From NCBI GenBank assembly GCA_014058105.1, contig JACGCM010001403.1:930001-994000 (forward strand): a stretch of 64,000 bases of DNA, read 5' to 3'. Source of the DNA: Kingdonia uniflora (Eukaryota > Streptophyta > Magnoliopsida > Ranunculales > Circaeasteraceae). Position 1 is the first letter of the stretch, and each line of letters starts with the position of its first letter. The notes beneath the pieces were generated by a model. It was not told the origin of the DNA. It saw nothing but the letters and a program-made list of their open reading frames with translations, and did not search any database. Positions 23,001 through 30,523 of this stretch are shown piece by piece. The position numbers were made by a program, and so were the translations under genes.

Positions 23001-23838
23001 TCTATTGTTTTCTATTGGCGAGATGCGATTTCTTTCTTTGGATCGGGTGAAGATGTTCAATTCCTTCTACTACGATTATGATTTCCTCTTCCTCAAGTGA
23101 ATTTATTTGTCCTCGAGTGAATTGTATATTTCCTTAAGTAGATATCGTTTTTCTCAAATAATTATCTCTCCTCAACATTACCTCGAGTGATCATCTTCAT
23201 CGACTAATTCTCTTACCTCATTGTCTCTTCAGTATATTTACATTACTTCAAGTGGGAAAACTGGCAAGTCGGTTAGTAATGCCGATTTCCCAAGTATTTG
23301 TGGGAAAAATAGCAAGTCGGAATACCGCCGATTTCACAAGGGATATGTGAAGCTTTGAAGTGTTTTTAATACAAGCATCCTATACCAACATAGGATAGTT
23401 GCATTTCACAAGTGATTATTTTAAATTACACTACAATCACTAATATTAAGCTTAACTCAATCAAGAAAAACAGATAGACTTACGTTCTCGAGCGCCATTA
23501 AACATTCTCGTCGTCCTATCAAGCCGATTCAAATTCCCCTCGGCTTTCTTCTCGACCGCCATCTTCGTTATTGCCCCCTCATTGCTAATCCCACCACTCT
23601 TTCCAAAGATCTTTACACCTTCAAAGAAAAATACAACCCCACCAATGAACATCAACACAACCCAATAGTACCTCATTAGGTTTCTAAAAGCTCTCTTTAG
23701 AACACTGTTTCTCGCTCGAAACCCTAATTTTTTGCGTTTTCGACGAGCTCGAGCTGTTCTTCGACCTTGTAGTAACTCATCTGAATCGTCGTCAGTTATG
23801 GAGATGGCGATGTTGTTGGTGAACTTTGATGATGACAT
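13225..23838 (-). CDS. DUF616 (TOD1/MUCI70-like) Golgi membrane protein, six coding exons
   Basis: Exons in transcript order are 23838-23484, 20317-20100, 15490-15314, 15230-15075, 14686-14410 and 13454-13225. All junctions are GT-AG and phases match, giving 470 codons and a TGA stop. Residues 1-56 are a basic cytosolic tail, about 57-75 a transmembrane anchor (YYWVVLMFIGGVVFFFEG), and the rest a lumenal DUF616 domain. Family motifs include NLNRLD (about 102), HCGFYSEKGGF (about 199), FGGGDDLYQPIG (about 231), IVIVRDLPF and SIWVDSKSQFRRDPLG (about 315), and NLFMCLWFNEVVRFTSRDQL. Known members are Golgi proteins linked to cell-wall mucilage or sphingolipid and turgor phenotypes; the reaction is not settled. 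The start at MSSSKF was preferred to an upstream Met (23871). Introns 1 (3.2 kb) and 2 (4.6 kb) are enlarged by retroelements, yet the reading frame is undamaged. Confidence 0.9.
13640..13990 (+). repeat. Possible tRNA-derived SINE in intron 5 of the DUF616 gene
   Basis: GAGTTTGATTC (about 13790) resembles a pol III B box, and CGTGCCCCAGGAATTAG (about 13868) resembles the 3' body of plant SINEs. No clear A box or target duplication was found, so this is tentative. Confidence 0.25.
14022..14069 (+). repeat. GT then GA microsatellite
   Basis: GTGTGTGTGT is followed by about 15 GA dinucleotides, inside intron 5 of the DUF616 gene. Confidence 0.95.
15491..16315. other. Intron 2 of the DUF616 gene, part downstream of the retroelement
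   Basis: AT-rich intron sequence ending in the TTTCAG acceptor of exon 3. No further element is recognised. ATAAACTAGA just before the LTR (about 16303) resembles the start of the LTR itself. Confidence 0.6.
16316..16648 (-). repeat. 3' LTR of gag-only element
   Basis: 333 bp, closely similar over its length to 18928-19268. It contains ACTAACCCTAACCCTC and, on the minus strand, a TTTATAAAAG box just upstream of that repeat. Confidence 0.88.
16776..18900 (-). pseudogene. Gag protein of gag-only element, broken frames
   Basis: Read from high to low coordinates, an N-terminal frame (18900-18667) has a short helical segment after MTKKIAKKPTTADRLDATDV. A second acidic frame follows (18618-18295), then a long 311-residue frame (18127-17192) containing the gag-like KLTEYALNWWDSLQKG, equivalent to 'YA..WWD.L'. 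A CCHC zinc knuckle lies at about 16830-16785 (C-FG-C-GKTG-H-MRRD-C). The frames are separated by stops. The zinc knuckle and WWD motif make gag clear. Confidence 0.8.
17700..17722 (+). repeat. CT microsatellite within gag
   Basis: About 11 CT dinucleotides, translated on the minus strand as an Arg-Glu repeat (REREREREREG) inside the gag frame. Confidence 0.9.
18914..18927 (-). other. Primer-binding site of gag-only element
   Basis: On the minus strand TTTGGTATCTAGAG abuts the LTR. It resembles the initiator-tRNA-Met complement with one inserted base. Confidence 0.6.
18928..19268 (-). repeat. 5' LTR of gag-only element
   Basis: 341-bp partner of 16316-16648. It contains ACTAACCCTAGCCCTAAC, a variant of the same telomere-like block, and ends CCCATCA. 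Confidence 0.88.
19269..20099. other. Intron 2 of the DUF616 gene, part upstream of the retroelement
   Basis: AT-rich sequence with a T-rich run near 19690. No gene or clear element. The 5' splice site of intron 2 is at 20099-20098 on the minus strand. Confidence 0.6.
20821..20985 (+). repeat. Short copia-type LTR with adjoining primer-binding site
   Basis: The 165-bp segment starts TGTTGGAGAG and ends TTTCTACA. It contains a TATATATATATAGGCC promoter-like stretch and a late GAAATAAATC signal. TGGTACCAAAGCG follows at 20986, close to the initiator-tRNA-Met complement. No matching second LTR was seen in the window, so it may be the 5' LTR of a decayed small element in intron 1 of the DUF616 gene. 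Confidence 0.6.
20986..23483. other. Intron 1 of the DUF616 gene, probable decayed element interior
   Basis: No gag or pol motif was recognised. A 128-codon frame at 22246-22632 (+) has no known domain. Sequence 22740-23240 is pyrimidine-rich with many CCTCAAGTGA-like repeats. At about 23248-23345 a 45-bp unit (GGGAAAA..GCAAGTCGG..GCCGATTTC) is repeated twice. Confidence 0.5.
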
Positions 23839-24120
23839 TAGGGTTTGAGATTCGAGGGAAAGAGAGATCAAATCAGATCTTTGGGAAGTTGTGATTTTAA
23901 ATTATCTCAGCTGAAATAGTTTGAGGGTTCGACATTAACGACGAAAGTTATTTCGTGTGAAATTAAAAACGACGTCTTTCACGGGTGACAAACAACAACG
24001 TAAAATTAACAACAACAAAAATGTTAAAGCTGACATGAGATCCAAAGTTGCCGAGTTATATGGTGGTTTGGTTTGGGAGAAAGATGAAGAAAAATAACCA
24101 AGAAAGGGATTGGTATATAT
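23839..24120 (-). promoter_or_regulatory. 5' UTR and proximal promoter of the DUF616 gene
   Basis: The sequence between the start codon and the MITE at 24121 is the only place for the leader and core promoter. It contains the common plant leader motif TTAGGGTTT (reverse strand, near 23845) but no strong TATA box. The transcription start cannot be fixed. Confidence 0.4.
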
Positions 24121-24262
24121 CATCATAGGAGAAGGATTTAGAGACACTAAAGTCTCACTCAAAAGGAACTACACATCTTTAAAGATGACTGGTCCTCATA
24201 ATAGAAGAGGTGGAAATGAAAAACCCAATTAATATTAGGTAGAAATGAGTTGACAGAGACTC
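24121..24262 (-). mobile_element. MITE copy 1, upstream of the DUF616 gene
   Basis: Reverse-complement homologue of 29489-29662. Shared blocks, read on the minus strand, include CAACTCATTTCTACCT, TTTCCACCTC, TTGAGTGAGACTT and GTGTCTCTAAATCC. It lies about 290 bp upstream of the start codon. The family's termini are imperfect. Confidence 0.6.
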
Positions 24263-24462
24263 ACTCCCTCTCTCTCTCTTCACGTGGGCAAATATTTTTC
24301 TCTTTCTCTCTCTCTCTTCTCTATAGTTTCAATTTTGAAAACAGACCTCTCATTTCTTTCTCTTTCACTCAAATCTGGTTTCTTTTTTTTCTTTATCTCG
24401 GTCTAGAACTGATCCAGGAGGATCTAGAGACGTTTTAAGCCGAAGACCAATTTTATCTAAAG

Positions 24463-24657
24463 TCGTTCGAACAAGATCGTTCGAACGACTCCCTATTTCG
24501 TTCGAACGACAAAGTTTGTCCAACTGAAAATTTGGCCCAGAGCCATATTTCGTTCGAACGAGTTGAGATTTCGTTCGAACGACCAAGCAAGTTTATAGGG
24601 TTTTAGACCAATTAGTCGTAAAGTCGTTCGAACGACTCCCTAGTTTCGTTCGAACGA
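24463..24657 (+). promoter_or_regulatory. Palindrome cluster B (7 units)
   Basis: Units start at 24463, 24477, 24498, 24550, 24571, 24624 and 24646; the first ends in CAA, the other six are exact TCGTTCGAACGA. The 24624 unit extends to the 16-bp perfect palindrome AGTCGTTCGAACGACT. The last unit ends 73 bp before the TATA box. Inference: promoter array. Confidence 0.65.
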
Positions 24658-24730
24658 CTTTGGCGGTGTTTTTTATTCTCATGCGTTGTTTTGCCTCGAG
24701 ATCCGTTCTTTTATGATTTTTGAGTTCTAG

Positions 24731-24739
24731 TATATAAAA
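24731..24739 (+). promoter_or_regulatory. TATA box of 5' LTR
   Basis: TATATAAAA follows GAGTTCTAG. The same block, GAGTTCCCTAGTATATAAAG, is in the 3' LTR. Confidence 0.65.
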
Positions 24740-24921
24740 AGAACTTAGGTTTTTTTTTTCAGATGTTAGATCTAGAAAGAGTTCTGAGAGAAGCCTAGGG
24801 TTTGAGAGTTTTCATTGTAATTACTTCTTTTTAAGTAATCGAATCTCTATTTTTTCAAACCAATTGATGTTCTTTATATTTTTCTGTTAACTAGAGCTTC
24901 TCAATCGTATTGTAGATTAAG

Positions 24922-24933
24922 TGGCATCAGTTT
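24922..24933 (+). other. Primer-binding site of gypsy element
   Basis: TGGCATCAGTTT starts two bases after the LTR end and matches the start of the initiator-tRNA-Met complement (TGGTATCAG) with one change. Confidence 0.6.
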
Positions 24934-24967
24934 TTCAGTTACGATCTTCGGGGGTTGATTATGGTTT

Positions 24968-26324
24968 ATGGTCTCTACACGTGACCGTCTCAAGCAAATG
25001 AAGGAGAAGCTAGTGAGTCCGTTGACGATTCATCACAAACCTAATTCGAAGAAGAATGGCGATTTGGAGATGGACGATTCCAACGATCAACTCACAATTT
25101 TGGAAACGACAGTTTCCGACCTAACTTCTACTATAGGGGAGTTGGTAGAACAATTACGTCTCATGGACCTCGCGAAGGCTTCCACTTCGATGACACGGCG
25201 AGACCGCTCTTATCGGCGAGGTCGCTCGAGGAAGAAAGGGGTTATGGAGGTGGATAAAGACGACGGTTTTGCGGAGATCGATAGTAATTTTAGTGATGAC
25301 GAATTCGAAAAGGAGCGATCAGGTATTGGTAAGTCATCGAATCCTATACTTAATCTTTGCATCAATTTTAAGATTGAAATTCCGGTTTTCGACGGTTCAA
25401 TCGATGCCGAGAAGTTGGATAATTGGTTAGATAGGCTAGAAACTTATTTTTTTCGTTTACAAATACTTCAATGCTCAGCAAATATGCTTTGCTACGTTGA
25501 AATTTGCAAGTCATGCACTCACGTGGTAGAAATCTTATCGGAAACGCCACAATGTAGAAAGTTTGGGTTGAAAAGAATTCAAAGTTTTAGTGCAAAGGCA
25601 GTTTTATCTGATTGGGTATGAACAAGAGAGATGGTATAAATGGCATAATTTGCGCCAAAAGTTTGAGCAATTCGTACAGGAGTACACTACGGTATTTCAT
25701 AACCAAGCTTTGGTTTTAGACATTGATGTGGACGAGTATGAGGTGCTTATGAAGTACACAGGGGGTTTATCAAAGTCTATTAGGAGAGAGTTGAAACTCT
25801 TTACTGTGGCCAATATCGAGGACACAACCGTGAAGGCAATTGCCATTGAAGGCAAGTACTTGAAGAGTGACAAAGAAGACAACAAGAACAAGTCAGGGTA
25901 CAAGTCTTGTTGGCAAAATGAGCATAAGGGAGAAGCCAAAGGAGAGGGGTCTTCGTCCAAGGAGTTTCATTGTAATCATTATAAGGCGAGTGGGCATATT
26001 TCTGATTATTGTTGGAAACTTCACCCGAAGCTTAGGCCGAAGGAGGAGGAGAGCAAGAAAGAGAGATATGCACTAGACACAGAGGTTGTTGACCTCCCGA
26101 ATTTAGATAAACCGAATCCTAAGCTTACACTTATGTTTCAGCGGAATTTGGCTACCGAGGAGGAGAGTCGGAAAGAACTTTTTCATATCAGTATTCAGGT
26201 AAAGAAGAGCTTAGTCGAGGCCATTGTTGATCCGGCCAGTCAGAAAAATTTGATTTTTGAGGTGTTTGTGAAGAAGATGGGTTTGACGACTACAACTCAT
26301 CCTAAGCCGTATGGTTTGGAGTGA
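24968..26324 (+). pseudogene. Gag-protease polyprotein of gypsy element, frameshifted
   Basis: A start 46 bp after the LTR opens with MVSTRDRLKQMKEKL and a coiled coil (residues about 40-70). The capsid-like region has PVFDGSIDAEKLDNWLDRLE, equivalent to 'P.FDG.....WL...E.YF'. Near 25450 the frame shifts, and the remainder continues in 25590-26324. A zinc knuckle at about 25965-26010 (CNHYKASGHISDYC) lacks one cysteine. The protease active site reads IVDPASQKNL, where family members usually have D-S-G or D-T-G, so it should be inactive. Confidence 0.82.
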
Positions 26325-26342
26325 ATTCAGAAAAATGCGGAT

Positions 26343-26900
26343 TTGATGATCACGAAGCAGTATACATTCAAGTTTGCGATCACTGAAAGGTTTATTGATG
26401 AGGTAACGTGTGAGGTGGTTCCTTTGGATGTGTGTCAGGTCATCTTGGGTAGCCCTTATCTTTGGGGCCAAGATGCGATTCATTACCGTAGAGCTCGCAA
26501 GTATCGTCTTATGAAGGAGGGAAATAAGTTACATATCAATGCTTGTAAGGAGCATGTCACTAAGTCTAATTTAGTAACCGTGACTCAGGTGAAGTGGCTG
26601 GTTAATGCGAGCGGTAAGTTTATATTATTGGTTCGACCAGTTCAGGAGGGTACGTTGGCTAAAGTGTTGTCTCCTATGACAACGTCTTATAGGCAACCGC
26701 CCGACATGGGGGCGTTACAAAAGGAGGTTGTAGTACATACTGATCACAAACTATTACAGTTTTTAGCTACACAGTTCAAGCTACAGTAAGCTCGCCAGAT
26801 GAAGGGGTTGTCGTATCTCCAACAATTTCCCTTGATTATACAGCATAAGAAGGGAGTGGACAAAAAATTGGCTTATAGGTTATCTCGACCCCCATTACCA
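26343..26900 (+). pseudogene. Protease C-terminus joined to RNase H end (RT deleted)
   Basis: 26343-26560 continues the protease (EVVPLDVCQVILGSPYLWGQ, the 'LGMPWL' strand). At about 26660-26690 it jumps to VVVHTDHKLLQFLATQFKLQ, then MKGLSYLQQFPLIIQHKKGV and KLAYRLSRPP, the end of RNase H. The intervening reverse transcriptase is absent, an internal deletion of some 400 codons compared with full elements. An in-frame TAG lies between the last two blocks. Confidence 0.8.
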
Positions 26901-26966
26901 ACTACTTCCGTTGTGTTGATTTTTATGCAAATACAGCCTTTTGTTACCTCAGGATATGCCCCAGGA

Positions 26967-27172
26967 TATGATGATCCTAAGGGGCGTAGTGTGTTTCGCC
27001 AAAAGTTGCTGCCAGGCAAGACATGTGGTGGTATTGAGTCGTTTCGAGTTGGGAAGAATGGTCAGCTACCTAGTAAGTCGAAGTGGTACAACAGGGTAAT
27101 GGGCAGCACCAGATTCCCACCTCTTCAGTTCTTGCTTGAGCAGGAGTTCAAGGCTCTTAGAGGGGGGAGCCA
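26967..27172 (+). repeat. 3' internal segment, copy 1
   Basis: About 205 bp from GGCGTAGTGTGT to the polypurine tract AGAGGGGGGAGCC. It is repeated at 27473-27672 with moderate divergence. Confidence 0.82.
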
Positions 27173-27472
27173 TGATCCAGGAGGATCTAGGCAAGTCCTA
27201 TTGTAGCTAGGAACTTGTAACCCTTATAAAAGGGCCAAGGCTAGGCAAGTCCTATTGGGACTAGGAACTTGTAACCCTTATAAAAAGGGGAAAGGCTATC
27301 CATTGTTGGGTTATGTTAGATCTAAAAAGAGTTCTGAGGAAGAGCCTAGGGTTTTGGAGTGATTCATTGTAATTACTTTGTTTTTAAGCAATTAAAGCTT
27401 TTATTTTCCCAATCAACTGGCGTTCTTCATATTTTTTAGCTAACTAAAGCTTCTCAATCATATTGTGGATTA
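27173..27472 (+). repeat. Third, shorter LTR without palindromes
   Basis: 300 bp, starting TGATCCAGGAGGATCTAGG and ending TTGTGGATTA like the outer LTRs. It lacks all seven palindromic boxes. In their place is a two-copy block (GGCAAGTCCTATTG, AGGAACTTGTAACCC, TTATAAAA) at 27190-27290. Its R/U5-like half matches the outer LTRs. Confidence 0.82.
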
Positions 27473-27672
27473 AGTCTAAAGGGGGTAGTGTGTGTTCGCC
27501 GAAAGTTACTGCCAGGCAAGACATGTGGTGATATTGAGTCGTTTCGAGTTGGGAAGAAGGGTCAGCTACCTCGTAAGTCGAAGTGGTAGAGTAGGGTAAT
27601 GGACAGTGCCGCATTCCCACTTTTTCAGTTTTTGCTTGAGCAGGAGCTCAAGGCTCCTAAAGGGGGGAACCA
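27473..27672 (+). repeat. 3' internal segment, copy 2
   Basis: Homologue of 26967-27172, ending in the polypurine tract AAAGGGGGGAACCA just before the 3' LTR. Its presence after an inner LTR shows a tandem LTR-internal-LTR arrangement. Confidence 0.82.
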
Positions 27673-28165
27673 TGATCCAGGAAGATCTAGAGACGTTTTG
27701 AGTCGAAGACCAATTTTATCTAAAGTCGTTTGAACGAGATTTAGAGTCGTTCGAATGACTCGTTAAGATTTCGTTCGAATGAGTTAAGGAGTCGTTCGAA
27801 CGAGTTAAGATTTCATTCGAACGACTAGGCAAGTTTTTTGGGTTTTAGACCAATTAGTCGTAAAGTCGTTCGAACGGCTCTCTAGTTTTGTTCGAACGAC
27901 TTTGGCGGTGTTTTTTATTCTCAGGCATTGTTTTGCCTCAAGATCCGTTCTTTTATGATTTTCGAGTTCCCTAGTATATAAAGGGAACTTAGGTTATTTT
28001 CTTTTCAGATGTTAGATCTGAAAAGAGTTCTGAAAAAAGCCTAGGGTTTGAGAGTTTTCATTGTAATTACTTTGTTTTAAGTAATCGAATCTCTATTTTT
28101 CTAAACCAATTAGTGTTCTTCGTATTTTTCTACTAACTAGAGCTTCTCAATCGTATTGTGGATTA
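27673..28165 (+). repeat. 3' LTR of gypsy element
   Basis: 493 bp, partner of 24410-24919, with seven palindrome units (27726-27899) and TATATAAAG at 27975-27983. It is followed directly by the AGAAC target duplication. Confidence 0.88.
27726..27899 (+). promoter_or_regulatory. Palindrome cluster C (7 units)
   Basis: Units start at 27726, 27747, 27771, 27792, 27813, 27866 and 27888. Only 27792 is exact; most others carry C-to-T or G-to-A changes (for example TCGTTCGAATGA), as expected from decay of methylated CpG. The last ends 75 bp before the TATA box. Confidence 0.62.
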
Positions 28166-28504
28166 AGAACAATGATGGATTTGATAATTTGAAGTTTCTC
28201 TGTTACTCTTTCTCTCTCTTACAAAAATAATAGAAGAGATCCTTCAAACTCGATTTCTCGCCATTAGAGATTAACTCATTGCTACCATTAGAGATGAACT
28301 AATTTTTTATTCTCAATCAGGTTGTATCTTATAGAGCATCGTCTACGGGTGATAATAGTTCTTTTCGCCGTTCCAATTGTTAGTTGTGACGACTAATTTC
28401 TATCACAACGTAATTTGCATTAGTACTCTCACACAACAACACCAACTTAGTTTGTTATCTTGTTTTATTATCCATAACAACCTATTATCAACAATTATAA
28501 AGTA

Positions 28505-28680
28505 CTAAAATATTGTGTTGGGTACAGTTCAGAGTGACAAAAATATTGTCGGATACAGTCCAGATCGACAAAAATATTGTCAGGTACAGTTCAGATAGAC
28601 AATTATTATCGGGTTCGACAATTATTGTCGGGTACAGTTCAAATCGGCAATTATTATCGGGTCCAAATCGACAATATTTA
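28505..28680. repeat. Minisatellite, units of about 30 bp
   Basis: Roughly six units built on AAATATTGTCGG, TACAGTTCAGATCGAC and AATTATTATCGGG. The core CGACAATTATT and its inverse also recur at 28890-29050. An open frame over this array on the minus strand is an artefact of the repeats. Confidence 0.8.
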
Positions 28681-28746
28681 CAATAATATGAGTTAAAACT
28701 TTGGTACAACTTGAAGTTGAATTTGACATTAACTCTTCTATTTAAT

Positions 28747-28850
28747 ATCAAAAATGACATTAATGTAACAACCTTGTAATGTCAACATCAACATCAACAT
28801 CAAAAATGTCATTAATGTAGCATTCTTGTAATGTCAACATCAACATCAAC
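28747..28850 (+). repeat. Two-copy tandem repeat, 52-bp period
   Basis: ATCAAAAATGACATTAATGT at 28747 and its partner at 28799 are each followed by CTTGTAATGTCAACATCAAC. An inner CATCAA trinucleotide-like run gives local instability. Confidence 0.85.
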
Positions 28851-29262
28851 GTGGGTTACAATAGAAGACAAAAAATGCAAGTCCCAAATTGTCGATTAAT
28901 TATTGTATCGACAATTATACTCGTTTAAAATATTCAAGTTTATTGTCGATGAACAATATAATCGTTGTGATCGACAATTAATTGTTTACTCTTAAGTTTT
29001 AAAACTTCATTGATCAAAGGGTAAAAATCAGCGACAATTTGAATATCGGTTAAATGGTCGAAAAATGGGTTTATCAACAATCCCAACATCTTTACCATTG
29101 TCGCAAGAAATCGCAGGTTTTTTAAAGAGAGATAATTGGAGTTATTCGTGAAGAGAGATAGTGGTGACCCAAAATCTGAGGTCTTCTTCTTCAACGAATG
29201 TGAGTGAAAAATATATATAAAGAAACCATCTTCAATCTCTAAGTATTCCCTTCTTTTTTTAC

Positions 29263-29265
<3 letters not shown>

Positions 29266-29300
<35 letters not shown>
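29266..29300 (+). repeat. GA microsatellite
   Basis: About 17 uninterrupted GA dinucleotides. Confidence 0.95.
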
Positions 29301-29302
<2 letters not shown>

Positions 29303-29488
29303 TCCAAAGTTATGATCTTGAACAAATTGTGTGGTAGAGAGAGTGAAGAGAGTAATTTTCGCCATTATTCTTCACAGAGAGTGATAGATTTGGAAAAAAA
29401 TAAATGGGTAAAAAAGAGAGAGGTTTGATTTCAAATTAGAAATTGAAACAGAGAAGAGAGAGGGGGACATATCACTTGAAGAGAGAGA

Positions 29489-29662
29489 GATGAGAGGGAT
29501 TGCCAACTCATTTACACCTCAGTAGTTTTTCCACCTCATTTTTTTATATAGGAATTCATAATTTTAAGAGTCACTCATCTAATAGAGATGAGTGGTTCCT
29601 ATTGAGTGAGACTTGAGTATCACATTTTTGAGTGTCTCTAAATCCTCTCACATCATCATATT
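29489..29662 (+). mobile_element. MITE copy 2
   Basis: Imperfect termini GATGAGAGGGATT and AATCCTCTCACATC. It is homologous in inverse orientation to 24121-24262 and contains an inner hairpin CACTCATC...GATGAGTG. Confidence 0.6.
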
Positions 29663-30523
29663 AGGGAAATGGGATAGAGTAAGAATTATATGGAAACATG
29701 TGGAGAGAAGAAAAAAAAGTGAGATGGGAAGAGATGAAGAAGACAACAGCTAGACGAACTTTTTTTATCACATCTTTAGCTTTTAACTCCGTCTATCATT
29801 ACGCAACGATACTCCCTATGGTCATTTGATTAGTTACTTTTACGTAGGAATAGTTAAGGTTGCACATCTGCATCATCATTATTTTTGTGTTGGGGTGCTT
29901 AAGTCAGTACCAAAATGGTGAAATCAAGCTCATTATCCACGTAGTAGGAGGTATTTTGCACTCAGGTGCTCGAGATCTAGCACCCAAGCCTCAACTTTGA
30001 AAGTTGTTATTAAGTACCTGCCTGAACTGGTCATTAACTGCAGCGGCTTAAGAGGAAAAAGAACAATATTAACCTCAACGTTAGTTGATCAAGCAAAGAG
30101 TGTTTGATATAGGACAACAACAGCTCCGTTAACGTTCAGAGTATGAGGTCTCAACCTACTAACCTCAAAGTGACTTGGAAACTGTATCACAAAACAAGTC
30201 ATGTTAGATAATCTGTGAGAATCTACATTCAAAATAAATAAAAACTCAGGCCACAATCTACATTCTCTTTTCAGCAGAAAACTAAAATTTACATATTGGA
30301 TAAGAAAGAAAAGCAAATACAGACAACAATCGGCAAGCCAGTTTAAATGATCAAAAACTTGAAACATCTCGCTTGGTAGTTTCCAGACTCCACCACTCTA
30401 TCATGAATCGTGCCAAGGATGAAAAGATCTGCACAAAGGTATATAAATCATATGTTTCTTATGGGAAAGGGAAAAACTAAATGATTAGAGAACGAAAATA
30501 TGAGCAAACTAAGTAAACCAACC
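29663..30523. other. Region 3' of plastid S9 gene
   Basis: No gene recognised. The part next to 30523 should be the 3' UTR of the minus-strand S9 gene. The reading frame at 30089-30367 has no known motif. Confidence 0.5.

Larger units (their letters stand above)
24410..24919 (+). repeat. 5' LTR of gypsy element
   Basis: 510 bp with seven palindromic boxes (24463-24657) and TATATAAAA at 24731. It aligns with 27673-28165 from TGATCCAGGA to GGATTA. Confidence 0.88.
24410..28165 (+). mobile_element. Ty3/gypsy element with three LTR copies and 5-bp target duplication
   Basis: LTRs lie at 24410-24919 and 27673-28165, with a shorter third LTR at 27173-27472. AGAAC flanks both outer ends (24405-24409 and 28166-28170). 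A primer-binding site (TGGCATCAG, 24922) and a polypurine tract (AAAGGGGGGAACC, about 27660) are in place. Inside are gag, a protease-like region and the end of RNase H only; reverse transcriptase and integrase are deleted. All frames are damaged. The LTR ends are TGATCC and GGATTA, not the canonical TG/CA. Confidence 0.88.

Noticed and set aside
28488..28760. Minus-strand frame over the minisatellite, or a CRISPR-like array
   Set aside because: The frame is produced by the repeat units. The units are contiguous and variable without unique spacers, and the genome is a plant.
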